Shown here piece after piece: positions 21,651 through 33,445 of a stretch of DNA of 64,000 nt. Source of the stretch: Kalmusia sp. IMI 367209 (lineage: Eukaryota > Ascomycota > Dothideomycetes > Pleosporales > Didymosphaeriaceae); assembly GCA_027946365.1 (NCBI GenBank), contig JAPEUQ010000008.1, forward strand, positions 372,001 to 436,000. Direction: 5' to 3'. The notes under the pieces were generated by a model. That model ran no database searches. It was not told the origin of the DNA and saw only the letters and a list, made by a program, of their open reading frames with translations. Numbering within the stretch: the first letter of the stretch is position 1; each line of letters opens with the position of its first letter. Made by a program: the position numbers and the translations under genes.

Positions 21651-22475
21651 CCCACAGCCAATGACCTCCACAAGGGCGAATACCCAGCTTGTGCCGCCCT
21701 TACTTCGGGCTACGTGTTTCGTATCGAGAACCCAGCAACCGTACATTTCCTCCAGCGAGTCGGTCGTACAAGCTGCCTGACCAGTCTCGAAGTTTCAACC
21801 AAGGCTTCGTCGTCGCGCTTTCTACCGATCCGAGGCAAGGTGCTGGCATCCTTAGGCCACTACGCGGCGGCTGTATGCAGTATTCTTGCTGCTCAGAGAC
21901 TCTATGTACTTGATGATGCCTGGGGCTTGTTCTTTATCTCCAACCTAGCGCTCATCCGCCTTATCAACTTTGCAGTGCTTCGTCATCACTCACAGCCAGG
22001 CTGGTTTGGCGCACCAGAACCAGGCATCCAGGGCGACCTGTTCATTATCCTGTCGCAGGACCGTTGGCTCCGCATTCATGGGCTGGTCGACGATCTCAAA
22101 GCGCTCACGTCGGAAACGTGGTTGAGTGAGCCCACAACACTCGAATCTTCCTTTAACGCAATAGCCAAGGTGCTCATTTATGCGAACGTAGCCGTTGCAG
22201 GGCATACGACCGACGCTGGCGTCTATACCATCACTTCTATGTTACTCGTCAACAGCGGGCCGCTAGCGTTGGATAATCTTCGAGTCTCGAAGTTGAAAAT
22301 GTATGAGAGAACTATGAAATTTGTGAGCGGGCCAAAGAGATATTCTAGGAGGAGAGATCTAGCAGAGCAGTTGATCAAAGAGTCGGGGAGAGATGATTGG
22401 GCGGTAGCGATAGGCTTGATTGTTAAGGATAAAGCGTCAACGGAGAAGAAAGAGGGGGTTAGCGTGATTATGTGA
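21651..22475 (+). CDS. Fungal membrane protein of unknown function, start unresolved
   Basis: The frame is open from 21651 and encodes a protein with hydrophobic segments and family-like core motifs. These include AAQRLYVLDDAWGLFF, GWFGAPEPGIQGDL, LSQDRWLRIHGLVDDLKALT and a hydrophobic ALLVNSGPLALDNLR-type segment. The basic C-terminus ends VSVIM. I recall similar proteins in other filamentous ascomycetes but no function. No ATG lies upstream in frame; the nearest ATG (21661) is in another frame and meets a TGA after about 38 codons. Either an upstream exon is spliced to the acceptor at 21650, or the 5' end is damaged. Confidence 0.55.
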   Translation, partial: PTANDLHKGEYPACAALTSGYVFRIENPATVHFLQRVGRTSCLTSLEVSTKASSSRFLPIRGKVLASLGHYAAAVCSILAAQRLYVLDDAWGLFFISNLALIRLINFAVLRHHSQPGWFGAPEPGIQGDLFIILSQDRWLRIHGLVDDLKALTSETWLSEPTTLESSFNAIAKVLIYANVAVAGHTTDAGVYTITSMLLVNSGPLALDNLRVSKLKMYERTMKFVSGPKRYSRRRDLAEQLIKESGRDDWAVAIGLIVKDKASTEKKEGVSVIM

Positions 22476-23089
22476 TGATCTGCAAGATTGGCCTGAGAAG
22501 GGAACCCACCATGAGTAAATTAAAGCAGGCTATGGCTCCCAAGTTTTGTTCAATCAGTCCTCGCATGCCTCTTCAGTGTAATGGTAGGAGGGGTATTCTA
22601 TTGTTCTTGTCTACTTGTCTACTCAAATACATATAGTTATCTAGGCATACCTTTGTCGAGTTTAGAATCAGTATACTTGTCTTTGAGTATACCGTCTTGC
22701 TTTCTAGTAGAGCAGGTATTTGCCGCGCTTGTCTTGTATCGGAAGACGAGCATAGCCCTGAATGACATTTTATTCTATTGTGTCTCAGACACGATAAGGC
22801 AGTAGGAGGCCATTGTCTCATAGATCGCTTGGCCCTTGATTAAACGCCACTTGCTCCCTGTAAACTTCTTCAGGAGCTTGGCTGTCGATACCCACAATCA
22901 CTCATGCAAGTCCTTGCCAGCCGCATTGTGGCGTTCCCGGGACTGAAGGCCGATAACTGTTCACTGTTCAGAATTTCTCGAGATTAATTCTTCCTGAACC
23001 CGACGGGCGTCACTATCGATCGGAGCCCATCACATGGCGGCTCTTCGTCGCTCGACGTTGTCCTGACTGACTTCAAGCGCTCTCCGCAT
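22476..23089. other. Intergenic, about 610 nt
   Basis: 3' flank of the membrane-protein gene. No gene seen. Confidence 0.45.
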
Positions 23090-23440
23090 ACGGTTTAGCT
23101 TACTAACTACTTCATCCTACGGTCGTGAATAAATACTCTATACGACTAGAATATAGGAAGTAGGGTAGGTGACGTTAGTAGTCTTATCCTAATTTAATTC
23201 CATTACAATCTATAACTTTAAAGAGGGCGAGAAAATAGAGCTATAGAAGTGAATAATCTAGTGTACAAAGTATGAAACAAAATAACTTAAGGATTATATT
23301 AAATGTCTAGGATTAATCAGAATCAGGATTCTATCTCTTATACTATTTAAGGATAATTTAATCGATATTAGCTAGAGTCTTCTAGTAATCACCAAAGAGA
23401 TTAAATTAATAGTGAAGAGATTCTTCTATAATAAGTTATG
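23090..23440. repeat. AT-rich, TpA-rich relic (RIP-like)
   Basis: About 350 bp with a sharp compositional shift from both flanks. By hand I count over 50 TpA but fewer than 20 CpA plus TpG, the bias left by repeat-induced point mutation. No coding frame survives, and the original element cannot be identified from this copy. Confidence 0.6.
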
Positions 23441-24055
23441 ACTTCTCCTTGGCTCATTTCTCGTCGTGCTGGAGGAACATGAACGACATTGTAATGGTCG
23501 CGGCCGTGACGCTAAGATGGGCAGGTTGATGTTGATGTGGTTCCCGCTAGCAGTACTAGCGCTCTGATAAACTCCAGGTGGTGCTGGCGACATCCACGGG
23601 ATGAACCCTAGCGTTCCCATGCCCTGGTGTTGCTCCCCACCGCATCTCGCGAATCGGCGTCTGGATCCGTGCCCACCTTGTCGGCAGTCCTGCTCTTGGT
23701 GACCTGGCTGGTTCGCACATGAAGGCACAAGGGACCGTGTGTGATTGAGCCGTGTTTAGCGATCGGAGGGACAGAGACTGGTGAGGCACACAGCTGCGGG
23801 TGACGTGTCCAGGACTTTTTGTTCTTGGGCTTGGGCACCCGCAGTCAACAGCCGTGATTAGGGAACGCTTCAAAAGTCCTCTCTATTACTTTACCTGAAG
23901 CTAATAAATTGCAGAAAAGCTCCCCCTATAACGGGTTCAAAGCAGCACTGGTACGCTCTCACCTCGCTTGCACCGCTATGCAAGGCTCGGTGAAATTGAT
24001 CTTGTTGTCGCTTGTTGTACTTTAATTCTCCATCTACTCGTTTCCCTTGTTCAGG
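23441..24055. other. GC-richer spacer with no assigned gene
   Basis: Composition returns abruptly to GC-rich at about 23450. Several overlapping minus-strand frames of 76-105 codons exist (for example one reading MPKPKNKKSWTRHPQLC) but none shows a family I recognise. It could be a gene relic or noncoding DNA. Confidence 0.4.
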
Positions 24056-26074
24056 ATGTCTCGGAGACTCTCAACCGTAGACCTATTGAGCCTGGATGCT
24101 GCAGGATTACAGAGGAAACTCAATGACGGTCTGCTCGCTAGTGTCGAGCTAGTCCAGGCATGTGTTGCGCAAATCGACAAACACGATCAGCGAAGCGCGC
24201 GCGTCTATGTGCAATGATTTCTCTCACTCCCAACCGCATTCTGATGGAGCGCTCGGTACAGCTCGATTGGGAACGAACGGCAGGCCGCGTTAGGAGCCTG
24301 TTTCACGGTATACCTATATTGATCAAAGTGTGTCACTTCGCCGTGTATTTTGGCCATCTCGTTGACGGTGTAAAGGATGCCATTGCGACAATACCCTCTC
24401 TCGAACTTGCAACGACATTAGGTAGTCTTGCTTTGAAAAACTTAACTGCCCCGAGAAGTGCCGGCATCGTTGCTGGGGTCAGTACCCAGACACGCGGTGC
24501 GCCAAAGATCCTGACCTTGTTGAACAGCTTTAACAAATGGGTGCAATCGTACTGGGTAAAACTAATCTTATCGTAAGCCGAATCCATGTCTTCGTGAATC
24601 CTCTGGTTGACGTATAGGATTTAGGAATTATGCAACTTCAAGTGCGATGATACTCTCAAGCCTTTCGTGCATGTCTAATGTACTACAGGGGTGACGCAAA
24701 TCCCCAACGGATGGTCAGCAATCGGAGGACAAACACAGTCTGCATATCTTGCCCGCAAGTCGAATGAGACAGGCCTCGGACAGAGCGTACGGTTCTTCAC
24801 CTCTCATACCGTTTTATGCTGATCAGCAGCTTAGGATCCATGTGGTTCTTCAACGGGTTCCGCAGTGGCCGTCTCAGCCGGCTATGCCCCGTTGGCTCTA
24901 GGCACAGAGTCAATAGGCTCCGTTGTCATGCCAGCTTCGAGAGCGAGTCTATGTGCTCACAAACCAGCTCTCAGAACCGTGGATATGGAAGGTGTTTTCA
25001 GGTGCTCGGTAGATTTGGATGTTGTCCGAGGTCTCGCTAGATCAACGGCAGATCTAGCACTTTTGAGCCACACTGCCTTGACAGACGAAAAGCGCGACTC
25101 CCTTCCACCCAATGGCTATCAAGGGTTCCTGACTCAGAATTTCGATGACCTCAGAATAGGCTTTCTCGATCCTACGAAATGGTCTCTCCATTCGGACATC
25201 GTGACGCTCGATGAACAAATCTTAAAACAAATGGTTTGCTTAATGGTCCCCTTTGAACTTCATGGGCACACCTAATAGTTTCCCAGAACGACATGTACTT
25301 TGGGGTTATTGAGCGCGTCAAGACCAATGCCAGTAAAGCACATGTAGTTTATCTAGTCGAACTACCACCCGCCACTGACATCTGGTACGAGGGTCAGAAT
25401 CCGATTGATGTCGTGTTGGGCACGTTTTGACCTCGGGCCTTTCTTTGCCGAATACTGACGACAATAAGGATACGAAGGAAAGACGGCACTTGAAAGCTGG
25501 CTAAACGATGCTAAAGTAGAAGGCTTAAGCACGGTCGAAGATCATATCAAGTTTAATCTAGATCATCGAGAAGAGGAACTGCCCGAACATAAGTATCGTC
25601 TATGCGGATTGCAAAATGCTAAACAAAACCATTCTATAGAGCACACAGATCAGTACCAGTTGCTGAGAGCTTCGCGGAATCCTCCGTCACAATAGACTTA
25701 CGAGGCTGTCCAGGAGCACATGAAGACGGTATCTAAAGACAATGGCATAGACAAGTTGTTACGTGAGCAAGACTTGAATATACTTGCATTTCCTATGGAT
25801 AGTCTCATGGCGTTCATGTCAGTTGCATCTGGTATGGCTCTGAGGCCTGTTCAATTCAGATCTAAGTTGTTTTAACAAGCACATAGGCTACCCAATCGCA
25901 ACGATGCCTGTTGGAATCATTCCAGCCGATGGAAGACCGTATGGAATTGGTATAATGGCCCAAACCGGTAGAGAGGACTTGATGTTTCAGTTCATGAGCG
26001 CTTTCGAGGCTCACTTCCCTCCTCGTATCCTGTCATCTCGTGTGCAAGATGATGATTTTACTCAAGAACTATGA
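24056..26074 (+). pseudogene. Amidase (GatA-like amidase signature family) pseudogene
   Basis: Ser-Ser-Lys amidases hydrolyse amides. The whole gene outline survives: start MSRRLSTVDLLSLDAAGLQR at 24056, HGIPILIK with the catalytic Lys, MGAIVLGKTNL, NGWSAIGGQTQSAYLA and CGSSTGSAVAVSAGYAPLAL. It continues through RGLARSTADLALLS, YFGVIERVK and LAFPMDS to GRPYGIGIMAQTGRED and a terminal TGA at 26074. Intron positions look preserved (for example 24328-24374 and 25231-25284). It is broken by a frameshift near 24190-24215, a TAA at 24531-24533 just before MGAIVLGK, and a TAG at 25693-25695 (before TYEAVQEHMK). The region around 25420-25470 also fails to join cleanly. Similarity is still high throughout, so decay is recent. 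Confidence 0.88.
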
Positions 26075-27845
26075 GAATTCATCAACAGAAAGATAGTTCT
26101 GTCCTTACAACTTAGTTGAAGTATGGCTAGTAATCATCAAGTACCCCACCTGAGGTATGATTGCTTGATAAAGTAGTCTCACAATGATTGCGATGGTTTT
26201 CACGCGAGAAACCAGTACTATCGACAGGGGAGCTTCACCGTCCGGATCTCACTCCGGATGTGGCCCCCAGAGGATACCGAAACATCATTTAGATCACTGA
26301 GAGCCAATAAAAGCATTCATTCCCAGTGAACCGCAATTCCAACCCACGGTCAAGCTGCGAGTCTTGATGTTGCTCAACTAAGCGAACGGGAAGCTCTATA
26401 ACGGAGGGCAGCTACCAGCCGCAAAGCAGCGCTGTGGCTGGCAGACCCAGTGGCTTTATAAATTCTTAGTAATGGGAAGCGGACCGATGTAAGCCTCGCA
26501 GCCTTGCGATGAACCAGCTTACCTTATATGCGCTACCTCACAGCCCTATGGCCAGTGCGGGTCAGCCGTCCTTCCTGATAGCGTGCCACGCAGAGGATCT
26601 TGAGTGTTGACCAATCTGCTGACGCGCCAGCAGAGATACCTATAGTTACAGCAGTCGCAGTGCTCGTCGCAAGGCTTCATTATTCTCGTCTAAAGCACGA
26701 GGGAGACTTTGCAGGCGACGTGACTGTGCGGAGCCGCATCGCCCACATTAGCGTACAATGCATGTAAAGGTGTAAGTGTTTGGCACAGACTGTGGCGTTT
26801 CCTTCGCAGCTGTGGAGACTCAATTTCCGTTTACAGCTGGGCTTGCATATCGGCTGCATTCGTATTCGTCCCGCATTATTAGCCTGTCAATCCCATTTCC
26901 GGCGATGCAGCACTTGGAAAATGTTCGGCGAGGTTAACGAGACGACATGCGGCTGCATCACTTATTACCGACTTTGTGTGCAAGTACATTACCAATCAGC
27001 TCCTCATCGAGACAGAGTTGCTCATGTGGATCTCCGATTGACTCACACAATGTCCGACCCAGGAAGACAACCTTAAACTTACAGCCCTCCTATCTGTTTC
27101 CCAATTCGAACACTCAGCTTGAGGCATTTGAAGGCAGGAACATATGCATGCTTCCGCCCCTTGTCGTCCAACCAATATTCCAATAAGATTTCTTGACTGC
27201 TGCATCGAGCTCAGACGTTCATTAGGTTATTCCAACTATAAAACCATCCTTAATATTCGTATCGCCATTATTTCCCGCATGTTTCAGTTTATGAGCCAAT
27301 CATTGCGCAGGGCGCTGATGCCGGTCAATTTATGGAGCTGAAGGACCCTGCATATGTGCCGGTATCATGCAATGTGTACCACTAGTGAGGAGTAAGGATT
27401 CACTTCGGGTTTTAGTACAAGGATTTGTGTTACTTCAGAATATCATCTATAGCCTCGAAAGCGCTCCACGGACACTCGCGGACCACTACCGCTTCGCATT
27501 AGCCAAGCTCACTAAAGACAACTAAATAGTCTAAACTAATGAAGAGAGAGTTTCATCAGATGGTTGACAGCTAACGACCGCTGCCTATCAGTGAACTAGA
27601 AGAAGTAATTAGCGACCAAAACTCCTGAGAAGTCCTCCATTCATTCTTAGCGTACCAAGGCCTTACAGAATACGAGGAAAAATTTGTCAAATACAATACT
27701 ACCAGCGAATAGCTTCCTCAGATTACATACAGTACTATCTTTATTGTTGGGACTGCTTTGATGTGCCAGGAATGACTACCTTCACCTTTGTGTACTTTCT
27801 TGAACCTTGATGGAGATGGCCAAAGAAGAAACAAACCGAAATCCA
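26075..27845. other. Intergenic, about 1.77 kb
   Basis: No credible coding frame on either strand; short frames only, with stops throughout. Confidence 0.5.
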
Positions 27846-29531
27846 TTATCCAGCATGCGGCCACAGTTCAGCCCAAACATTAATATCATACGACTTTTTC
27901 GGGAGCATGCGTAGCGATATAAACGACTCGACAAGGAGATACACGCGCACAAATAAGCATGGGACAACGCAAATCCCGAATAACACGCCGCACATTTTCC
28001 GGAGAAGCGGCTGTCTACCAAGCCAGAGAGAGAGCACGAAACCCGACCATCCAACCGCCGTGATAGCAGCAGCTACCCGCCAGAGCATCTGCTCCGCCTC
28101 AGTCGGGAACCGGTTTCGCCAGGCTGCGAGATGAACACCTCCATAGACAAGGCCAACGAGAGAGATGGCCACCGCCTCGCGCCAGAGCTTTGCACGGCTG
28201 CGCCAAAGTCTTCCGTACCCATTTCCTAGAGCCTTGAAGTATGATCTGGTCTTGAACAGGTCGTCACCAAAGAGGTCGATGTACAGAAGCTTCCCGAGTC
28301 CCGCACGAGATGTCAAGTAGCGGATTTCAGCGCTGTGCTTGCCCAGTGGGCTAGTGGCCTCCTTGACATCTACCATCTCCTTGGTATCCTCTTTGACCTC
28401 GCTATAGTCCGCACTGAGCTCGCCGAGCAGGGCGGAGTCTTCGAAGTTAACAGCCGTGGGAAGATCAATATCAACAGGTTTGTACCACCAGGTCGCGTAC
28501 ATGGCTACGGCACAGAAGGTGTGTAGGCATGTGTGCAACTCAAGGAGAGTCACTGGAAGACTTGCAGCGGTACGGGCAATGACTTGAAGGATCATCCAAA
28601 GAGCCTGGAAGAAGACGATCGTCTTGGTCAGCTTGCTGGCTTTGTTTTTGTCCTTGACGTCTGCTGCGGTGATCTCGGGCAGCTTCGCCTTTTTGTAAAC
28701 GAGGTAGACGCCCTGTGGCGTGAGCGTTCGGCGCTGGTTTTCTCCGGCTTTGACCCGGGCTATGGCTCTGTCCACTTTGGTTGTCTTTATGGCCGTTGCA
28801 TTTTCTTTGTTTTCCGGCGTCGTGGTGGCTTAGGGATTCGTAGGTACTATTTCAGCCTTCTCGGGATCTGGGGACGATGCTGGCTCAGGAGCGTTGACAG
28901 GCGCAGCGCCTGGAGTAGAAGTTGAATCAACCGGTTCGGCAATCACGAAGCCGCCCATGACTGCATAGTAGCAGAGTGTGAGATCCCAACCTTCCTCAGT
29001 CTTAGGGTCCTTGATGGCCTCGTGCAGGAGGTATGCCGCTCTCCGCTCATATGCGGCGATTGCTAACGCCGCTTCGGGCACAATAATAGTGACGCAGCTC
29101 CAGCCGAGCTTTCTCACGATGCGTCCCGCGAGAAGTTTACCAAGCCACTTGTTTTCCAATGGCGGGATGAGTCTGAAGAGCGTATTGTTGATGTTGTCCT
29201 GCGGAGGCTCGATGTTTACCTGAACTGTGGTCCAGACACAGAGGAATAGTGTGATTACACAGGTGAAGATGATGTTCAGCGTGCCGCGGGTCGTTGGACC
29301 GGGTACCCATCCGGGCTCGAATTCTTCCTGCGATATCACTGCCGTGGCTGCGGTATTAACGGTCGGAGTAGGAGTGTTTGTCAAAGTCGTGGTGCTGGCT
29401 AAGGCAATGTTGTTGGCCTGGCGAGCTCCGAACGTTGCTGGAATAGCGAACGAGTGCCGGGTGAAAACCAGAACTGTGACAAGGAGTAGGCCGGTCCATG
29501 ATTTTCGATCAGACTTGCGACAACAATTCAT
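27846..29531 (-). CDS. Polytopic membrane protein of unknown function, interrupted by one TAA
   Basis: From ATG 29531 the protein has a signal peptide (GLLLVTVLVFTRHSFA). A segment EPGWVPGPTTRGTLNIIFTC then runs into the first transmembrane helix, typical of a fungal membrane family I know only as uncharacterised. A Glu/Pro/Ala-rich linker is cut by TAA at 28830-28832 (after EIVPTNP). The same frame then continues without another stop for 328 codons and encodes at least four more hydrophobic helices (LELHTCLHTFCAVAMYA, VAISLVGLVYGGVHLAAW, LWRVAAAITAVGWSGFVLSL, GVLFGICVVPCLFVRVYLLV). Either one nonsense mutation splits the gene, or a 63-nt in-frame intron (28785-28847, GT...AAG) removes the stop. 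The linker is too variable to decide. Confidence 0.68.
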
Positions 29532-31534
29532 TGTAGCTAACACAAGCAATGTTCGTCATTAGTTGTCAGTTGAGATCTGAGGAAGATAGTGGCATATCTA
29601 CCAAGTGATATTTCCTGCCCATGAATATCTGCGCCATCTCACTAGAAGAGGAAAAGAGATAAAGAGGCGGCTTACTGTTATGATAGTAGTAAAAACATAA
29701 GACTGGGATGCAGTATGATATACCTAGTCCGGACTCCGTTTGCGACCGCACGGTTGCGTTTTGAAGGGTTTTCAAATGAGTCAAGGTCAACACATTTGCC
29801 TCTCGCGGCTCTGCGTTCAGCTTGATTTGACATATTTACCACACCGACCAGATAAAAAAGGGTCCAAGGCTGTAAGTTCCGAGTGAAACGAAATGGTTCT
29901 TGTGACTTACTCACAAGGCTGAGAGGTTCAGCTACGCCACTACCTAGGTTCTGGGTTCTTGCCAATCCTGGTTTTCGAGTACTGGTAAGTCAGCCCTCGG
30001 CTAATATGCGAGAATGCCTGAGTCCCGCATGATGCGGCGCACGTACAATTGTCTGCGATGATCAATCACTGGAATTGTGAATGTTACGCGGCCTGAAATG
30101 TGTTTGGTCGCCATCAGTCTCATTACCACGGCATATTGTCAAAGATAATGAAGAAAAGCCACCTAGTCTGCCGATTGGAGCTACGGTAATGTCCACATGC
30201 TTGGAGCGGAGATGCATTCGCCGTATTCCATCCTATAGCAATAATTTTCGCAGATTATACTGCCGTGTTGCTGACCAAACTCGTCGGCGAATGTCTAAAA
30301 CCTTGAAGTTAAAACCCCACTGTCCGTCAACATACTCGTATTGCAGCTGGCTGGAACGCAAATTTGTGCGAAGAGGCATTGGCTTTTAGAGTACCCGAAA
30401 CATTTTAAAGCCCATAAATTAGGAATTGTGGACAACGTCGCAAGGCAAGTACGCTGTAAATACGCCTCAAGCACGCCATGAAATGCCAGTAATTCGACGT
30501 TGGCAAAAGACTATCTGTTGCTCTCCGGATAAGGTTAAAAGAAGCGAAATACTGCATGGCTCATCTCTGCCAGTGTAATACTCGAGGACGTCCACGCTGT
30601 CAGCAAAGCGGGAAGGTCAGCACGGCCCGGGGACTTCGGAGGAGCTGAGTTTGGAGCGTCCCGAGAGTTCGGGTCCTTGGTTGCACGAATAGCCTGCATA
30701 TGCCGTTGATCCAGGGTTTTCAGCGTGCGGAAAAAGAAAAAGGGACTTCAAGGGGAAGCGAGTAATCTCTAACTCTGAGCCAGTCAAGGGTGGTACAACA
30801 GATCCGGTTGATAACGAGGGTTGACCGGTGGTTGGTAATACGAAGTTGAAGCCGAGCGGTAGTGTCAAGAAGCCTACAACTCGGAATGAATGCGTATCCG
30901 TCTCGTCTATGCTAGGAGTTTCTAACAGTGAACACGGTTGATCGTGGCTGCTTATGCTTAGTACAGTGTGCCAAAGCGCAGCGATATGACAAAAGCAATA
31001 AATTCTTGGCATCTCAACGAATGATACGAAGTGTTTGGTCTAGGATGGGAGTGGTGGGGAGAAATGCAGCGAAGTCGCCCATTCTTGAGACCTTTGGTGT
31101 TGTGGGAATAGCGACGACCGGCGCGGAGGGACACCTAGCGTATTGTCCCCAACATTGATTGTACACTATAGTTCGTTGGGAAGACATCACTACTTGATTA
31201 CTCTAACGAGGGACCGCAAATCAACTTCCGTACACTACCCATCAAGGCCTCACCTCCGTTCGAACTCCAACATCAAGTCTCTGCGGCTTATGTCACACCC
31301 TCTCAGCCTCTGTAACCCTTCCTAAGGTCGAAATATTTTATCGGTTTGGTATATTAGAGAGGGAAAGCCCAATCAAGATTCGTTGCATTTGACGAAAAAG
31401 ATTGTTGACAAATTGGAAACTAGAGTGTTGGGGAGAAAAGAGCGCCATGAACGAAAGGAAAATCGACAAAGAAGACCCATGTAAGATACATACAGTACAT
31501 AGATTCATCCAATCCATGTTAATCCACTTCAATG
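29532..31534. other. Intergenic, about 2 kb
   Basis: Contains the upstream region of the minus-strand membrane gene and the 3' flank of the next. Short frames only; none with recognisable domains. Confidence 0.5.
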
Positions 31535-33445
31535 TTACCTCTTTTTCTCTCCAATGTTCATACTTCTTTCAGGACGAACCTCTGGCTGCTTTTGTTCGAG
31601 GGGCAAGGCTGGTGTAGGCTCGAAAGGTTTAATCTGCATTCCAGACCTGTTTCACTGCGTTAGCTTTGACCAGACATCATGGGAGAATTCAGAGTATAGA
31701 ACGTACTCTCGGTCGGAACTATCCCAGCTAAACGCCCCTCTTTCATACTTCGGACGCACAAGCGCCAATTGCTTCTTCTCGGTATAATGCGGCGTTGCTG
31801 ACCTCCGCTTCCACTTATCCCCCGAATCGACCTTGAAAGCTTCATTGTCCAACGAGCTGTATAGCACCGGAGCCTTGAGTGCGTTGACGTACGCCCATGG
31901 AAGAGGCTTAAATGGGTTGTCTGTTAACAGATTGACGGAAAGAAAGAGAAAGACAGTGATAACGGGGATGATAATCAGCACCTTCACGGAGAGCGCCGCA
32001 AAACCGCTTCCGTAGATGACAAAGTCCGCGACACCGTCTTTGTACTGCTTGGTCGCCTGATCGAAAGCCAAATTGGGAATGTCTTCGTACCGGTCGTCGA
32101 ACATGGTTGTCTCGGCCAGGGTGTTTCTGGTGGCAAAGTATGCCCCCAGCACCAGCCGCGTTAGATCACTGTGGATACTAGCTGTCGCCGCGTCGAAATA
32201 TGGCCCTAATGATGTCTGGGCGGACTTCAAAGCCGAGTTACCCAGCGCCTGCGTGAGCCTGAAGATGCTCGGAATGCTGAGAGCATCCTCAAGAATTTCG
32301 AGGAGCCCCCTGGGCAGAACGCCCAGCTGCTCAATCTCAGTGATCATTTTCTTTGGTCCTCCATTATTTGACATCAAGCTTTCCTCCCAACATGAGAGTG
32401 GAGGCCGGCCACCAGCAACTTGGTATGCAGCACTCTCGGGATCCGTAAGGAAAGACCGGGTCAAATACCAGGGATCAGATCCTTGCGTGAAACTTCTTCG
32501 CATTACTGAAGAGGTGAGGAATGCGAAGGATGTATTTGCACCCTTACTTTCCTCGTCGAGGTAGACAATGGTTAATGGGCGACTCCCATCCGTGTTGGTG
32601 ATCTTTTCAGTTTTGTTGAAAATGAAGTACCAGTCCGTGTATTGGCCGGTAGTTTTGTTGAGGCCACTTTCTTCGCTTAGATACCAGCTGTACTCGGTGC
32701 GGCAAGAGCCTCGAACTTCTAGGTTGAGATGGGGCAAATGCTGTAACCCGAAATCCACGCCAGTAATGTTGTACGAGTAGTCCACCTGGTACATGTCGTT
32801 GTTTGAGGAGTCGTTCCACCGTTGAGGATTCTGGATAATGACATCGAAGCTAGATGTGTTGGCTGCTCCTCCTGTCTTGGGGTCTTTAGCTTGGAGGACT
32901 TCTATGGCACGGAGGTATGCTGGTACGTGCAGAGAGAACCAACGAAGATACGGGGAGCTTTGCTGGCTCTCGGGGACAGATGGGACGTAAATGGATTTCA
33001 AATTTGCAGGAGCAGCGGCGCCGATAATGAGTTGCGGGGAGACGAGCAATGACATGGTGAAAGATCCCGCCCAGGCCAGGAATGCAGCGGATGCCCATAA
33101 GAAGGCGTACTTCGGAATGTGCCATCGGTAGTCGAACATGGCCTTGATGATGCTCAAAGGAGAGGCCTGAGAGTTCCAAATGGCGACATTGGCCACGCCA
33201 TGGTTGCGCGTGAGCTTCTTGTTTCTATAGGCAAGGGCGATGGCGACCAAAACGAACAGATACCACAGGTGTAAGGCGATCACACCAACCATGAGCGTGT
33301 AGAACGACAGCAGGATTTTGCTGGCCTCGACAGTCACAGCAATGGCATCCCTCGACCCGTCCTCCGTAGGCATACTGAATCTTTGTAGCAGCACATAGTC
33401 TTCTCGTCGCGAGGTATGTTGCTGTATTTGCTCAGCGATGGACAT
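31535..33445 (-). CDS. Large membrane glycoprotein of unknown function
   Basis: Exon 1 33445-31707, a 60-nt intron (GTACGT, branch GCTAAC, CAG; 31706-31647), exon 2 31646-31535; 616 residues. Without splicing the frame ends nearby in REYVLYSEF..., but the spliced reading is RESGMQIKPFEPTP with a Lys-rich end, and all intron signals are consensus. Two or three hydrophobic helices lie near residues 45-75 (LMVGVIALHLWYLFVLVAIA) and 115-140 (FLWASAAFLAWAGSFTMSLL), and one near 490-515 (VLIIIPVITVFLFLSVNLL). Between them is a ~340-residue domain with many N-glycosylation sequons (NTS, NDS, NIT, NKT), so it faces the outside or a lumen. The cytosolic tail contains a Tyr-rich segment. I cannot assign a function. 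Confidence 0.8.

Noticed and set aside
23441..23880. Overlapping minus-strand frames of 76-105 codons
   Set aside because: No shared motif, no start context and no recognised family; could be a relic but I cannot support a gene.
30617..31158. Frames of 76-131 codons on both strands
   Set aside because: Both strands are open over the same segment, composition looks noncoding, and no domain is visible.
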